Part shown: positions 1 to 9,170 of the stretch, in pieces
Layout of the letters: the number at the start of each line of letters is the position of its first letter
Position numbering within the stretch: the stretch's first letter is position 1
Assembly (NCBI GenBank): GCA_003427395.1
Contig: BFEA01000020.1
Coordinates: 1,629,213-1,661,912, forward strand
Source of the DNA: Chara braunii
Lineage: Eukaryota; Streptophyta; Charophyceae; Charales; Characeae
Reading direction: 5' to 3'
Length of the DNA stretch: 32,700 bases
Translations under genes and position numbers: made by a program
The notes under the pieces: model-generated
Databases searched by the model: none
The model's input: the letters and a program-made list of their open reading frames with translations, nothing else
Told to the model about the DNA's origin: nothing

Positions 1-25
1 AAAAAAAAAAAAAAAAAAAAAAAAA
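1..25. repeat. poly-A tract at window edge
   Basis: Twenty-five A residues open the window. It may be the tail of a retroposed sequence lying outside the window, or a simple homopolymer. Nothing here decides between these. Confidence 0.9.
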
Positions 26-251
26 GGGTGTTGAGGGTCCTGTGACACTATCCCTTTTGGTTTGGTTTTGCCATCAGTCCCGAGCATGGGCCCGATTGGC
101 GGGACCAAAGGGAGACCCGCAGTTCTTCCCTCTCCTCCCCTCCTCTACCTTTCTTCTTTTTTTCATTTGATTACTATTACTTATTTATTAGTTCCATTTT
201 GTTGACCGAGCCCAATACATTGGAACCAACAAATGAGACCAACGATGAACC

Positions 252-330
252 AACAGGCCTTAGCTCGGTTGGTACACCACCGAGCTGCTGGAATGCAGAT
301 CTGAGTTCAAACACTGTTAGAAGAAGGTGA
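252..330 (+). repeat. tRNA-derived SINE-like head (pol III A and B boxes)
   Basis: TAGCTCGGTTGG at 261-272 fits the pol III A box (TRGCNNAGYNGG). AGTTCAAACAC at 304-314 fits the B box (GGTTCRANNCC) apart from its first base. The spacing of about 32 bp between them is that of a tRNA gene. The segment does not fold as a full tRNA, so a tRNA-derived SINE head is the better reading. A tail and a target duplication were not found. A second, antisense B-box-like word (GGATTCAAACCCG) lies at about 510-522. Confidence 0.5.
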
Positions 331-696
331 GTGAAATATTGCAATTATGAAGTACTGACGGGGCCGACTGAGTTGTTCACGCCCATGAACTTTTCAATTA
401 CAGATCCGAGTTAGAATTCATGTACAATAAGATGAACGAAGTGCATTATTATACTTCCTTGGGTATGACACGTGTGGCAAATTCCCACATTGGGACTGTT
501 GCCTTGCCTGGATTCAAACCCGTTTATTGTCGAGCACAACAAACGGTAAGTTTGGAGACATTAAACAAGGTCAGTTTGCGGGGGCCATTTTTTTAGTATT
601 GGTTTCGCTCTTGAGGGCTGATTGGCACCGGTCCCTTAGCGGGACCAATTGTTTAGATAGGCACAAACTTTACCGGTTTCGAGTTAGGGTCGGGGC

Positions 697-702
697 TATA
701 TA
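697..702 (+). promoter_or_regulatory. TATA-like box
   Basis: TATATA lies in the context TCGGGGCTATATA. The same 11-base word TCGGGGCTATA recurs at 27941-27951. No gene or transcript start can be tied to either copy, so this is a motif observation only. Confidence 0.25.
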
Positions 703-1043
703 GGACCGCCTAGTCAAACAACCAAGTTTTCCTCCAAGTATCTGCGAGCTATTTGACCGAGCAGTCAAGTAGGGAACTTGAAGGGTTGACGCCAACGAAG
801 AGGAAGGATTAAAAAAAAAACAAGGAAGAAGACGGGGTGGCGAGCACGTCGAACGAGACAACGGGAAATGTTAACATACGAAAGAAGAAAAATAGGAGCA
901 AGGAGTTAATGACAACGAAGAAAATGAAGGCGAATGCAACCAGAAGGAACACAAGGCGAGGGAGGGGAACTTTCGACTCCCCGTTTCCTAACATATTTAG
1001 TGAATTTTCAGTTTTTTTACCCCGTACGACTTTAATAGCAAGG

Positions 1044-1403
1044 TGCAGCGGGCCTCCATCTACCCTGGCCTACAGCCAGGGCCTATTCGGCTATTTGCCA
1101 GTTTGACCTGTGGGACCAGGCCGTGCCTGATCCCACAGGCCGTGTGTTGTTCCAGTCCAGTCGAGTCCTGCCCGATACCACTGTCGGTACCAGTCCAGTC
1201 CAGTCCAACCTAGTCAGTCCGTTGGGGGTATACCCCAGTTGTTGTCTGTTTTTCATATCATTCTCACTTTGCACTTGTTGGAGTACGTGTCGTGTTGAGT
1301 CTGCGTTGGAGCTGCACTGTCCCTTCCAACTCCATCTCCACTTCCTCCTTCCTCAACCCTCTTCTCCATCCTGACGGACCGCCATCCTGGCGGGTCCGGC
1401 ACA
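1044..1403 (+). repeat. 5' LTR of element 1
   Basis: The stretch begins TGCAGCGGGCC and ends GGCACA, the usual TG...CA limits, one base before the primer site. It aligns with 11698-12048 from the first base. Inside are a perfect 7-bp hairpin CCCTGGC/GCCAGGG (about 1063-1081), a 9-bp hairpin CCTGTGGGA/TCCCACAGG (1107-1139), the palindrome GGGGTATACCCC (1225-1236), and near the 3' end an imperfect hairpin around GGACCGCC/GGCGGGTCC. Promoter and polyadenylation signals of the element should lie here, but I cannot place them exactly. Confidence 0.85.
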
Positions 1404-1404
1404 C

Positions 1405-1416
1405 TGGTATCAGAGC
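1405..1416 (+). other. Primer binding site (initiator Met-tRNA type)
   Basis: TGGTATCAGAGC is complementary to the 3' end of plant initiator methionine tRNA, the usual minus-strand primer for plant LTR retrotransposons. It starts two bases after the LTR end, as expected. Its last five bases are also part of a hairpin, AGAGCGGG (1412-1419) pairing with CCCGCTCT (1427-1434). Confidence 0.85.
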
Positions 1417-1510
1417 GGGAACGGTCCCCGCTCTAACCCGCCCTCCCTCCCGTACGAGAGGAAAACCGTTGTAATCCCGATAGCGGGATTTTCAGGGTTT
1501 TCCAGGGCGG

Positions 1511-1610
1511 CAACGGCCAAAAACAGCAGCGTGCAGAGGCGGACACGTGGCGAAAAAAGGAGTTGCCGAAAAACAGCAACGTGCAAAGGCGGGCATGTGG
1601 CGAAAAAAAA
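1511..1610 (+). repeat. 50-bp direct duplication
   Basis: AAACAGCAGCGTGCAGAGGCGG at 1521 recurs, slightly changed, at 1571. The flanking words (GGCGAAAAAA after each copy) match too, giving two tandem units with a 50-base offset. Confidence 0.75.
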
Positions 1611-1689
1611 AAGTTTTCGTCCGACGCGTGCGTCCAAGTGCCAAGGCCACGGTCGTCGCACACGCACACGCAGCATGGACCATGCTGCT

Positions 1690-1726
1690 GCCCCGCCCCG
1701 CCCCGCCCCGCCCCGCCCCGCTCCCG
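1690..1726. repeat. (CCCCG)n microsatellite
   Basis: A run of CCCCG/CCGCC units, about seven copies, lies inside the leader of element 1. Confidence 0.9.
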
Positions 1727-1756
1727 GATTATCTTTATCAAGATCCAGGGTGCATG

Positions 1757-1795
1757 TTGCTGCCAGGATTTGAACCTGGGCAGCTGCTGGTCATG
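1757..1795 (-). repeat. tRNA-like T arm with B box
   Basis: On the minus strand CCAGG-TTCAAAT-CCTGG makes a canonical 5-bp T stem with a 7-nt loop and contains a B box (GGTTCAAATCC). A matching acceptor 5' strand and D arm are not found at tRNA distances, so this is a tRNA-derived fragment or part of a SINE, not a tRNA gene. Confidence 0.4.
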
Positions 1796-1988
1796 CGTGT
1801 GCGTGTCTATGACTTAGTAGTGCGGCACGCTGGTGTTGAAGAGGTATTGTGCCAACTATTTACACCCCCCCCGGCCCCCCCCGACAGCGAGCACCGACCA
1901 ACACGATAGCAGCACGTGGCTATCTGCAATGCCACGTGGAAGCTTGCCGTGGAGGTTGAAGACCCCCCTGGCTAAGGGGATGCGCCAC

Positions 1989-2011
1989 ATATATATATAT
2001 ATATATATATA
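1989..2011. repeat. (AT)n microsatellite
   Basis: Eleven and a half AT dinucleotides. Confidence 0.95.
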
Positions 2012-2028
2012 CAGGGTTACCAGCCCGT

Positions 2029-2062
2029 ACGTACGGAGGCCCCCGGGAGGACCTCCGTACGT
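2029..2062. repeat. Inverted repeat with 11-bp arms
   Basis: ACGTACGGAGG (2029-2039) pairs perfectly with CCTCCGTACGT (2052-2062) around a 12-nt loop. It lies in a patch rich in GTACG words. Confidence 0.8.
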
Positions 2063-2120
2063 TCGGGCGTTCGGGGTCCCGTACGGGGCGTCGGGTTTGG
2101 CCCCCGCCAAAAATTATTGC

Positions 2121-2397
2121 GGGGCCTAAAAATAATTTTTTTTTCTGAATTTTTTCTTATGAGTTCTCTATGACGCGAGGTACATGCCTATAAATTTTCA
2201 AGTCATTTGGCTTAGCCAAACAATAACTAAAAATCGCCAAAGATGGCGGTGTCAAAACGTGCTCGCCCACGTTTTTTTTCACTTTTTACTTTTAGTTTTC
2301 ACTTTAGTTCGGGGCTTAAAACATTTTATTATTTTTTGAAACTTTTTTAGTGGGTTTTGTATTATGTGAAGTACACATCTGTAAATTTTCAGGGCAT
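2121..2397 (+). repeat. Diverged 190-bp tandem duplication
   Basis: GGGGCCTAAA at 2121 and GGGGCTTAAA at 2311 start two similar stretches. Both then run through T-rich sequence to (T/G)TAAATTTTCA at about 2191 and 2382, an offset of 190-191. Confidence 0.6.
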
Positions 2398-2619
2398 CTT
2401 CAAGGCCAGCAGTTCAAGATTCCCCCCGGTTAGGGGGCTGTGCAACTGTGGCAATAGGGTGGTTGATCAAGATCTCAGCCAAACCTGAAACATTATCATC
2501 ATTGTCTTCTATTGCTGTGGTAGCAGGCCAGCAGCATCTTCAAGGCCAAGATCCTATGGATCTTGGTAGTGCTCTGCTTTTGGCCACCCAAGAACTTGGT
2601 ATCACCATCCTACCCACTA

Positions 2620-3115
2620 ACCTACTCTCCCCCAACCCCTTTTCTCTCCCCCCCCCATCATCTACTCATCCTTTCTAACCCTACCACTACTCTCTCCTCC
2701 TCCCTCCCTCTTCACTCATCTTCCATAACCCTTTTTCTCTCCTCCCCTCTCCACTCACCATCTTCTACTAATCTCTTCTACCCCTCCTCACCTTTTCCAT
2801 CCCTATCTCTCCCATTCTCTCACTCTCCTCTACCCCCTTCTCTCCCCTAACTACAACCCCATCACTTCCCCCATTTCCCTCTTCACTTTTTTTCTCTCTC
2901 ACATATTTCTCTCGTTTCTCCTTCACTTTTTTATCCCCCTCCCCCCCAACTTCGAAATTTTTTTGTTTTTCTTCTTTTTATTTTTTCTTTTGATTTATAT
3001 TTCCTTTTTTTTCCAAAAATTCGAATATCTTATTCCCCACCTTCTTTTCTCATTTTTTGATTTATTTTATTTTATTTTTTATTTATTTTAAAAATTCAAA
3101 TTTCTTTGTGGCACC
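2620..3115 (+). repeat. Polypyrimidine tract
   Basis: About 500 bases of C/T-rich sequence (CTCTCC, CCCCTTCTC and similar words), turning T-rich toward its 3' end. Open frames across it (for example 2563-2850) are S/P/L-rich by-products of the composition and are not called as genes. Confidence 0.75.
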
Positions 3116-3149
3116 CTTAAATCTGATTAGGAGTTAGTCATTCTTGCTT

Positions 3150-3530
3150 TCGACACACATTTTGACCCCGTGGGGGTAACGAAATGCTGCCGAAATTTTC
3201 TGTTTATTTTTTTTTACTTAGTCTTTTTCATCACATTTTGACCCCTTGGAGGTAGCGAAGTGCTGACAAAATCTACTAATTTTACTTAGCCTTTCTTCTT
3301 GACGGCACACTTCGATCCCATGGGGGTAACAAAATGCTGATGAAATTTTTGAAAAATCCAACACTTAATTTCTCTTCACCTCCTCATTTATTTATTTATT
3401 ATTTATTATTTATTTTTTTGAAATTTATAATTTGTGGTATTTTGAACCTTAGTGTGTTCATCTTGATCTTTCCTTCCTCTTGGCACATTCTTGACCCCTT
3501 GGGGGGTAGGGAAATGCTGCCTAAAATTCC
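3150..3530 (+). repeat. Four-copy repeat around a GACCCC-TGGGGGTA core
   Basis: The core is CACATTTTGACCCCGTGGGG followed by GTAACGAAATGCTG. It occurs, with changes, at about 3156, 3231, 3307 and 3484 (offsets 75, 76 and 177). In reverse complement the core gives AAATTTCGGCAGC, which is also the heart of the repeats at 22560-22840. Confidence 0.75.
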
Positions 3531-3978
3531 AAAAAAATAAATATTACTTCTCTCTTCATATTTTGTTGATTTATTTATTTATTTATTTTTATTATTATTA
3601 TTATTTTTTTTATCTCGAAATTTCACTGTTTATTTTATTTTTTCTCCCTCTCCCCTCCATGGTTATTATTTTTCTTTATTGATTAGGTCGTCGCTACCCT
3701 ACCCTAACCACTCAAACCCCGGTTAGAGTTTTCTTACGGTTTTTCTAGGGTTTAGGGCTCTCCTAAGCCCCCTACTTTTCCGTGTCCTCCTATCGGGCAC
3801 CCTCGACCCGAACGACTCCTCTCCCCTCGACCGGATTCGCGCCACCATCTCATGCGTGACCCGCTGGTCACGCGGCGCGCTGACCCACGACTACCCACTC
3901 CGCTCTCGCAGTCCCCTCCCTCTCACCGGTGGTCCCCTCTCCCCATACCACAACCCATCTCTCCCCCCACCTCCCACC

Positions 3979-5870
3979 ATGTCTACCTCTCTCCCTCCAC
4001 CGCCCACGAACGGGCCTACAGCTGAGGAGATCACCGCAGCGCAGTCCACATCCTAGGTCAGCACGCAGCCAGCGGCTCATGGTCAAGCCCATGCGCATAC
4101 CATGGACCTTCATACTATCCTTGTAGCGATCCAAGCGCAACTTAGTACGCTTGGACCGTTGCAAGTGCAAATCAATGCGCTTGCCCTTGACGTCAACCGC
4201 CTCAAAGGCTCTCCCCATCGCTCCCCCCCCCATTCTCACACCCCATTCCCTACCGGTTCAGTGACCGGTTCCCCACGACTCCGGCGAAAAAGACATGGTG
4301 GTTCTCCCTCCCCTGCGACTCGGGCCCAACACTCCCCCTCAGCCGTGATGAGCGCTGCTGCCGGTCAGACCACCCCGTCTGTTGCAACAATTCTCCCGAC
4401 CCCTGCCGCCCCTACCGTCTCTGCTGCTGTTGTAGGCTCTGCGGTCCAGAGACCATCATCTGGACCGACAATTTTACCAACCCGTTCCGATGCTGCTTCC
4501 CAGATCCCTACACCGGTCACGACATTACGGTTTCGTCCACTACTCCCCGCCTTCGTCCCCTTACCCCTACAACACGGTACCCTGCAGTCTGGGATTCCTC
4601 CTCCCGGTGAGATACCCCCCCCGCCTCCTCCACCTCTGACCCCGTGCACCCAGCGAGTGGTCACTTTACAGGCCACCATTGCGCAGACTCAGGCGGAGAT
4701 CCTTGCTCTGAGACAACCTCACCCATAGCAGGCTGCTCACCCTTCTTCTTCCTCTATCACCCCTTCGACCCCCATGATGCAGGCTCGTTTCCCTCGACCT
4801 GCTCCTCAACCTCTCCCCTCCTACCTGGCTATTCCGGGACAGCTGCCCTCGGCTGTTGCCTCCACATTGGCGGGTCAATCTGTCAGTGGCCATAGTCCAC
4901 ATCCTTCCCCCACCTCTGCCCCTGCAGCGGCCCTAGCTTTCACCGCGGCCTTGCAGGTGCCTCGGTCTCCTTCCCCCTGCCATCAACACCACGGACACCC
5001 TCCTGTGCGCACCTCGGACATTCTGGAGTATGATGGCACATCCCGTGTCTCTCGTTGGTTGCAGATAGTAAACACGCACACTCTCCCTGACGACCACCCG
5101 TCAGGAGTTGTGGTGCGATGTGCTCGCAACCTTGCAGCGTTCCTTCAGGACCACTTTGGTGCTCGTCACGACGCCACTGACGCTTTAGACCGCGTCACAC
5201 AGACCTGATGGTCCGGGTCCTCTACACCGGCTGACCTCGAGCGTCACATCCGGGTGTTTCAAGACGCCCGCCTTGTTTGTGATGAGACGTTCCTACCCGA
5301 GGTCACCCTTACTGACTGGTTCCTCCTTAGTCTTTCGACTGACTACCGCTTGGAGTTATGGAGGCGGTCATTCTCTTGGCTGCTAGACAGTACCAAAGGA
5401 TGTGGAGTCTCTTCCCCGACGCCCCGTCCTCTTCGCGATCCGCCGCCACTACCCAATCTCGCAGCACTACTCACGGTTGTTCCTCTTTCGCCGGTCGGTG
5501 TCCCCGACCACCTCGACCCGGAGCGCCATTCTCTCGGCACTACAACTCTCTCGAGTATGCCGAGGACGCCTCAACCGAACTCGACCCTACCATTGAGGAC
5601 GCCCCTGAGGACATCGAGCTTCGAGACATCATCCAATACCATTTGGATGACGACAATGTCCCGGTGGCCGAGCGCTTGTAGATGACCATGTCTGCCATGG
5701 GTCGTGCGCGCAGTCGGGTTGCACATTCACAGTTCCTCAAATAGACCTTCCGCAGACCTTTGTCCCTCCTTATGGAGCTCTATTCCCTGAGGAGCGGGCT
5801 GCCCTCGAGGCCCGTCGCTGCTGCCTTCGCTGCCGCCAGGATGGACACACATCCTCATGGTGTCCATACC
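3979..5870 (+). pseudogene. gag remnant of element 1
   Basis: Gag would form the particle that packages the element's RNA. From ATG 3979 one frame runs to about 5355 with stops at 4054 (TAG), 4726 (TAG) and 5206 (TGA). A frameshift near 5355 moves to another frame (stops TAG 5679 and 5742), and a further shift before 5756 leads into the zinc knuckle. The N-terminal 340 residues are low-complexity and rich in P, S, T and A. A short helical stretch (AIQAQLSTLGPLQVQINAL) near residue 45 could self-associate. The capsid-like part starts near SDILEYDGTSRVSRWLQ (about 5010) and includes DLERHIRVFQ and LTDWFLLSLS. The first ATG is chosen because it sits in ACCATG and opens the same frame as the capsid part. 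Other in-frame methionines (4102, 4774) merely follow stops. Confidence 0.8.
5822..5863 (+). other. CCHC zinc knuckle of element 1 gag
   Basis: The translation CLRCRQDGHTSSWC fits C-X2-C-X4-H-X4-C exactly, the nucleocapsid RNA-binding knuckle of retrotransposon Gag. It is preceded by PEERAALEARR and followed by PYHAALD. All four zinc ligands are intact although both flanking frames are broken. Confidence 0.9.
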
Positions 5871-5967
5871 ATGCTGCCCTCGATCAACACTATGCTAACA
5901 TTTCTCGTCAGCGCTGATCTTAGTCCCCCGCCGACCCCGCCCGGCCAGTCCCACCCAGCTAGCCACG

Positions 5968-7207
5968 GTGCAGTGCACCGCTGAGGCCTCGCACGTAGCT
6001 GGTTTCCCGACCATCGAGTCGCGGTTTGCCCCTTTGGCTACCCCACCGGAGGATCCTCAAGACACGACAGACGCAGTTCCCTCCGCCCCGTCGTCTGTCG
6101 GGGTACCATCTGCCCCACAACAGACCGCCGCATCTAGTGCTTCCTCTCCGAGACTTCCGACGAGTCGTGCCATTCGCACAACCCGTTGTAATACTCAGCT
6201 GGCGACTCGTGATGACGTTGTGTCATATCTCCTGGATTTGAGCATTCTTCAGGCTCGTCAGGAGCGACTCACGAGATACGTAAACGTCCTGCGTCGTCTT
6301 CTCGCTCTGCTCTCTGACCCTGATCGCTAGCTACCTCTAGGTATCACTCTCCTATCTCCGTTACCCTCAGAGATAACAAGACGCAACGCTTCTTCGATTA
6401 GACGGTCTCCGCTCCCTCACCCTCTAGCCATCGGATAGTACTCAGGCGCCTCAACGCCACAAGCGGTTATCGGGTAGCTGAAAATTCAGGGATGAAAATT
6501 TTGAAGTGAGAGTTTTGCGCAGTCTGAAAATCCTGAATGGTCTTGAAGTGGTGAAAGGTCCGAAGACCTTGAAAACCACCTGTTTAGGCAAGCTACATCC
6601 TGAAGTGGTGAAAGGTGTCCTGAAGTGGTCAAGTGAGAGTTTTTGGCAGCCTGAAAATCTTGAATGGTCCTGAAGTGGTGAAAGGTCCGAAGACCATGAA
6701 AACCATTCTTCACCACTTGCGGATGCAGCTTGCCTAAACAGGTAGTTTTCAGGGTCTTCGAAGCTTTCACCACTTCAGGACCATTCAAGATTTTCAGACC
6801 TGAATGGTCATGAGGTGAAAGGTTCGAAGACCCTGAAAACCACCTGTTTAGGCAGACTGCATCCTGAAGTGGTGGAGGGTGTCCTGAAGTGGTGATGAAA
6901 AATACGACTGTTGTTAACCTTCTCTCCTCGACGCTACCATTCCTCCACATACTTCGACGTGCTGGAGACTGGGTACGACTTTATCCTTGACATTCCCTGG
7001 TCTCGCCGGTTCCGTGGCAAAGAGGCCGAATGGGCGACCGAGAGACTCGTCCTCAAAACGAAGTGTGGTAAAACCCATCGTGTTCCCTTCATTGGAACGG
7101 TGGGCGACACCCCTCCTGACCTACCTTTCCAAGACCCTCGTCCCTCAGGGTCCCACCCCGACATCACCTTCACTTTTCCCTGTCAGTTTGCTCACTTCAT
7201 ACGATAA
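5968..7207 (+). pseudogene. Protease region of element 1, split by an insertion
   Basis: After the knuckle, frame 1 reads a P/S/T-rich linker (ESRFAPLATPPEDP) and then a helical stretch around VVSYLLDLSILQARQERL. TAG stops lie at 6328 and 6436. At 6439-6456 the frame gives YSGAST, which I read as the retropepsin motif D-S-G-A-S-T with the catalytic Asp changed to Tyr. A foldback repeat then interrupts the gene (6478-6903). Beyond it, 6911-7207 resumes with DVLETGYDFILDIPWSRRF, matching the ILG-PWL block that normally follows the protease core in Ty3/gypsy polyproteins. The active-site call is inference from position and motif. The ILDIPW block is firmer. Both the lost Asp and the insertion would abolish activity. 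Confidence 0.65.
6478..6903 (+). mobile_element. Foldback repeat inserted in the protease of element 1
   Basis: About 420 bp are built from a unit of about 100 bp containing GAATGGTCCTGAAGTGGTGA and CCACCTGTTTAGGCAAGC. Forward copies start at about 6527, 6652 and 6798. One reversed copy lies at about 6706-6800 directly after the second, so 6652-6705 and 6745-6800 can form a long stem. GATGAAAA occurs at both edges (6491-6498 and 6894-6901) and could be an 8-bp target duplication. No terminal inverted repeat or transposase is seen, so the class is open. The 154-residue minus-strand frame here only reflects the repeat. Confidence 0.65.
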
Positions 7208-7210
7208 GAG

Positions 7211-8488
7211 GACGTCACATTCTACTCAGTTAACGTCATGGATCTTCTTCGTTATGATCCACTCTGTCCCGAGGTTGAGCTCATCTCTCTAGAGCCCGAT
7301 CCCCCTGACCCTTTCTCCATTTTCGTGGCTCCCATCTCTACGTCCACCCGTCAGCCTGCGGATACCCCCTCCACGTCCCAGGCCCCTGCGCTGTCAACTG
7401 TCGAGTCCACACATACGTCTCGTGCCAACGCAGACATTGAGGAACTCACATGGTTCATGGCCGACTTAGAGCCCGCCGTTCGCAACCTGATTCAAGAGTA
7501 CCGCGACGTCTTCCCTTTGTATTTCTCATACAGCGGGATCCCTCCGATGCGCGGTGTTGAGCGTTCTATCCAGCTCGTGCCTGACTATCGTGTTCATCAT
7601 CAGACACCGTACCAACTCTCGATTCCAGAGGTGACGAATCTCAAGCGTCAGCTTGAGGAGCTCCTTCAACTGGGTTTCATTGAACCCAGTAGCTCCCCTT
7701 AGGGTGCACTCGTCCTCTTTGCTTTCAAAGCGGACGAAACTCTCCACCTCTGCATTGACTACCACGGTCTTAACCGTTGCACGGTTAAGAAAACTATCCC
7801 ATGCCTCGTGCAGATGAGCTGTTTGACCGTCTAGCAGACAACCAATTCTTCACGAAGATCGATCTTCATAGCGGTTACCACCAGATCCGCGTTGCCGCAG
7901 AGGATCAACCGAAGACCGTCTTTCGGTCGCGCTTCGGCCACTACGAGTTTACGGCGATGCCATTCGGCCTCACCAATGCACCCGCCAGTCAGACGATGAT
8001 GAACGATATCTTCAGGGATATCCTTGAAGAATACGTTCTTGTATATATGAACGACATCTTGGTCTACAGTAATACCTTAGAATACCATATCAGACACCTC
8101 TGCGATGTCCTACAGCGCTTACGCAAGCATGACTTTTATGCCAAGCTTAGTAAGTGTCGCTTTGCACATCGCAAAGTGGACTTCCTAGGACACCATGTGT
8201 TTGACCAGGGTCTCCACATGGACGATGCGAAGATCACTGCTATTGTAGAGTAGCATGTCCTCACATCCGTCAAGCAGCTTCGCAGTTTCCTAGGCCTCAC
8301 TAGTTACTATAGTAATTTTATCTAGGGATACGCTAGGTATTCCTACGTCCTTACCTCCACCCTCCTCCGGAAGAACCCGTCATGGTTTTCAACACCCCTC
8401 TGTGAGGATGCTTTTCACGCCCTCAAGAAGGAGGTGACTTGTGCGCCGGTTCTTCGCCTCCCTGATTTTGATCGTCTCTATCGTCACC
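7211..8488 (+). pseudogene. Reverse transcriptase of element 1
   Basis: Copies element RNA into DNA. The frame from 7211 carries a linker, the upstream helix (EYRDVFP) and RT blocks: LVPDYRVHHQTPYQL, EELLQLGFIEPSSSP, a TAG stop at 7700, then LHLCIDYHGLNRCTVKK. A one-base shift near 7800 moves to the frame reading PRADELFDRL, FTKIDLHSGYHQIRV, AMPFGLTNAPASQ and YVLVYMNDILVYS. The catalytic Y-X-D-D box (8044-8055) has become Y-M-N-D, a G-to-A change that removes one metal-binding Asp. The thumb/connection block VDFLGHHV...LTSVKQLRSFLGLTSYY follows, with TAG stops at 8251 and 8323. Block order and spacing match Ty3/gypsy RT. The copy is inactive. Confidence 0.92.
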
Positions 8489-9170
8489 ACTAATGCGTCA
8501 GATTTTGCAGTAGGAGTTGTACTTTCTAAGGTGTTTCCCTCTCCTCCTCATTCACCTTATCCCCATATCCCTCCTTTCCCCCCCTCTCCTGCTGACACTG
8601 CTTCTTGACTGACGCCTACCCTTCCACCACTACCCTCCACTGACAGTCCTCCTGTTTCTTACTTTCCAACCATCGCAGAGGATGGGATTGTCGAGGCTCG
8701 TGCCGGGGATTGCCCAATCGCCTTCTACTCCCATCAGCTACTGCTTGTCGAGATAAACTACACTGTCGATGAATGTGAGGTTCTCGCAGTAGTTTATGCT
8801 ATCCTGCACTGGCGTCATTACCTGCATGGGGCACCCTTCACAGTGCGCATGGACAACTCTGTTGTCCAGGCTTTCCTCACAAAACCCAAGTTTTTCCCTC
8901 GATGGGCACGTTGGTGGTGTGATTTATCTGAGTTCAGTTTCACCACTCAGCCCATCAAGGATGGAACAAACCGCGTCGCCGATGCCTTGTCCCACCGTCC
9001 TGATCACAATCAGGAACCCATCCATCTTGCTACCATCTCCATCACCATTGTTGATCAGTCGGTGATCGACGCATATAACACTCAGTACCGTCACTGCCCA
9101 GATCATTGCGTAATCCACGCGACACTGCGGAATGGCAAGACCGTTCCCTCGTACTCCCTCGTGAGAACAG
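8480..9170 (+). pseudogene. RNase H of element 1, with a proline-rich insert
   Basis: Degrades RNA in RNA-DNA hybrids during reverse transcription. Starting in a new frame, TNASDFAVGVVLSK (8489-8529) is the first strand of the domain, with the catalytic Asp of T-D-A-S changed to Asn (8492-8494, G to A). Next come about 60 residues rich in P, S and T (about 8530-8713, with TGA at 8606). The fold then resumes at PIAFYSHQLLLVEINYTVDE (about 8714), CEVLAVVYAILHWRHYLHG, VRMDNSVVQAFL and GTNRVADALSHRP. Family members usually have only a short turn between these first two strands, so the insert is unusual. The frame ends at a TAG (9203), after a shift near 9170. Confidence 0.88.

Larger units (their letters stand above)
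26..1043. other. Flank before element 1, no convincing gene
   Basis: No long open frame with family character is present. The short frames at 670-861 (-) and 837-1106 (+) are low-complexity (basic K/R-rich on +, F/V-rich on -) and the second runs into the LTR. The stretch holds the SINE-like boxes at 252-330, G/C-rich inverted words around GGTCCC/GGGACC near 631-650, and a TATA-like site at 697-702. Confidence 0.6.
1404..3978 (+). other. Long untranslated leader of element 1
   Basis: This stretch lies between the primer site and the first gag codon and holds no convincing gene. It contains a hairpin at 1412-1434, a second small hairpin AATCCCG/CGGGATT at about 1475-1492, a 50-bp duplication, microsatellites, a tRNA-like fragment, an 11-bp-arm inverted repeat, a 190-bp duplication, a pyrimidine tract and a four-copy repeat, each listed separately. 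A leader of 2.5 kb is long for this family and may include later insertions. Confidence 0.6.

Noticed and set aside
1757-1835. tRNA gene on the minus strand
   Set aside because: The T arm is perfect but no acceptor 5' strand, D arm or correctly placed anticodon arm can be built.
2563-2850. 95-aa S/P/L-rich ORF
   Set aside because: It lies inside the polypyrimidine tract; low complexity with no domain.
3700-3760. TTTAGGG/CCCTAAC words resembling plant telomere repeat
   Set aside because: Only two or three loose words are present, with no array. Such words are common in plant DNA.
3868-4239. 123-aa minus-strand ORF
   Set aside because: It is antisense to the start of gag in a C/T-rich strand; the R/G-rich composition is a shadow of that.
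6486-6950. 154-aa minus-strand ORF
   Set aside because: It covers the foldback repeat inside the protease and its repeats mirror the DNA repeats; no domain.
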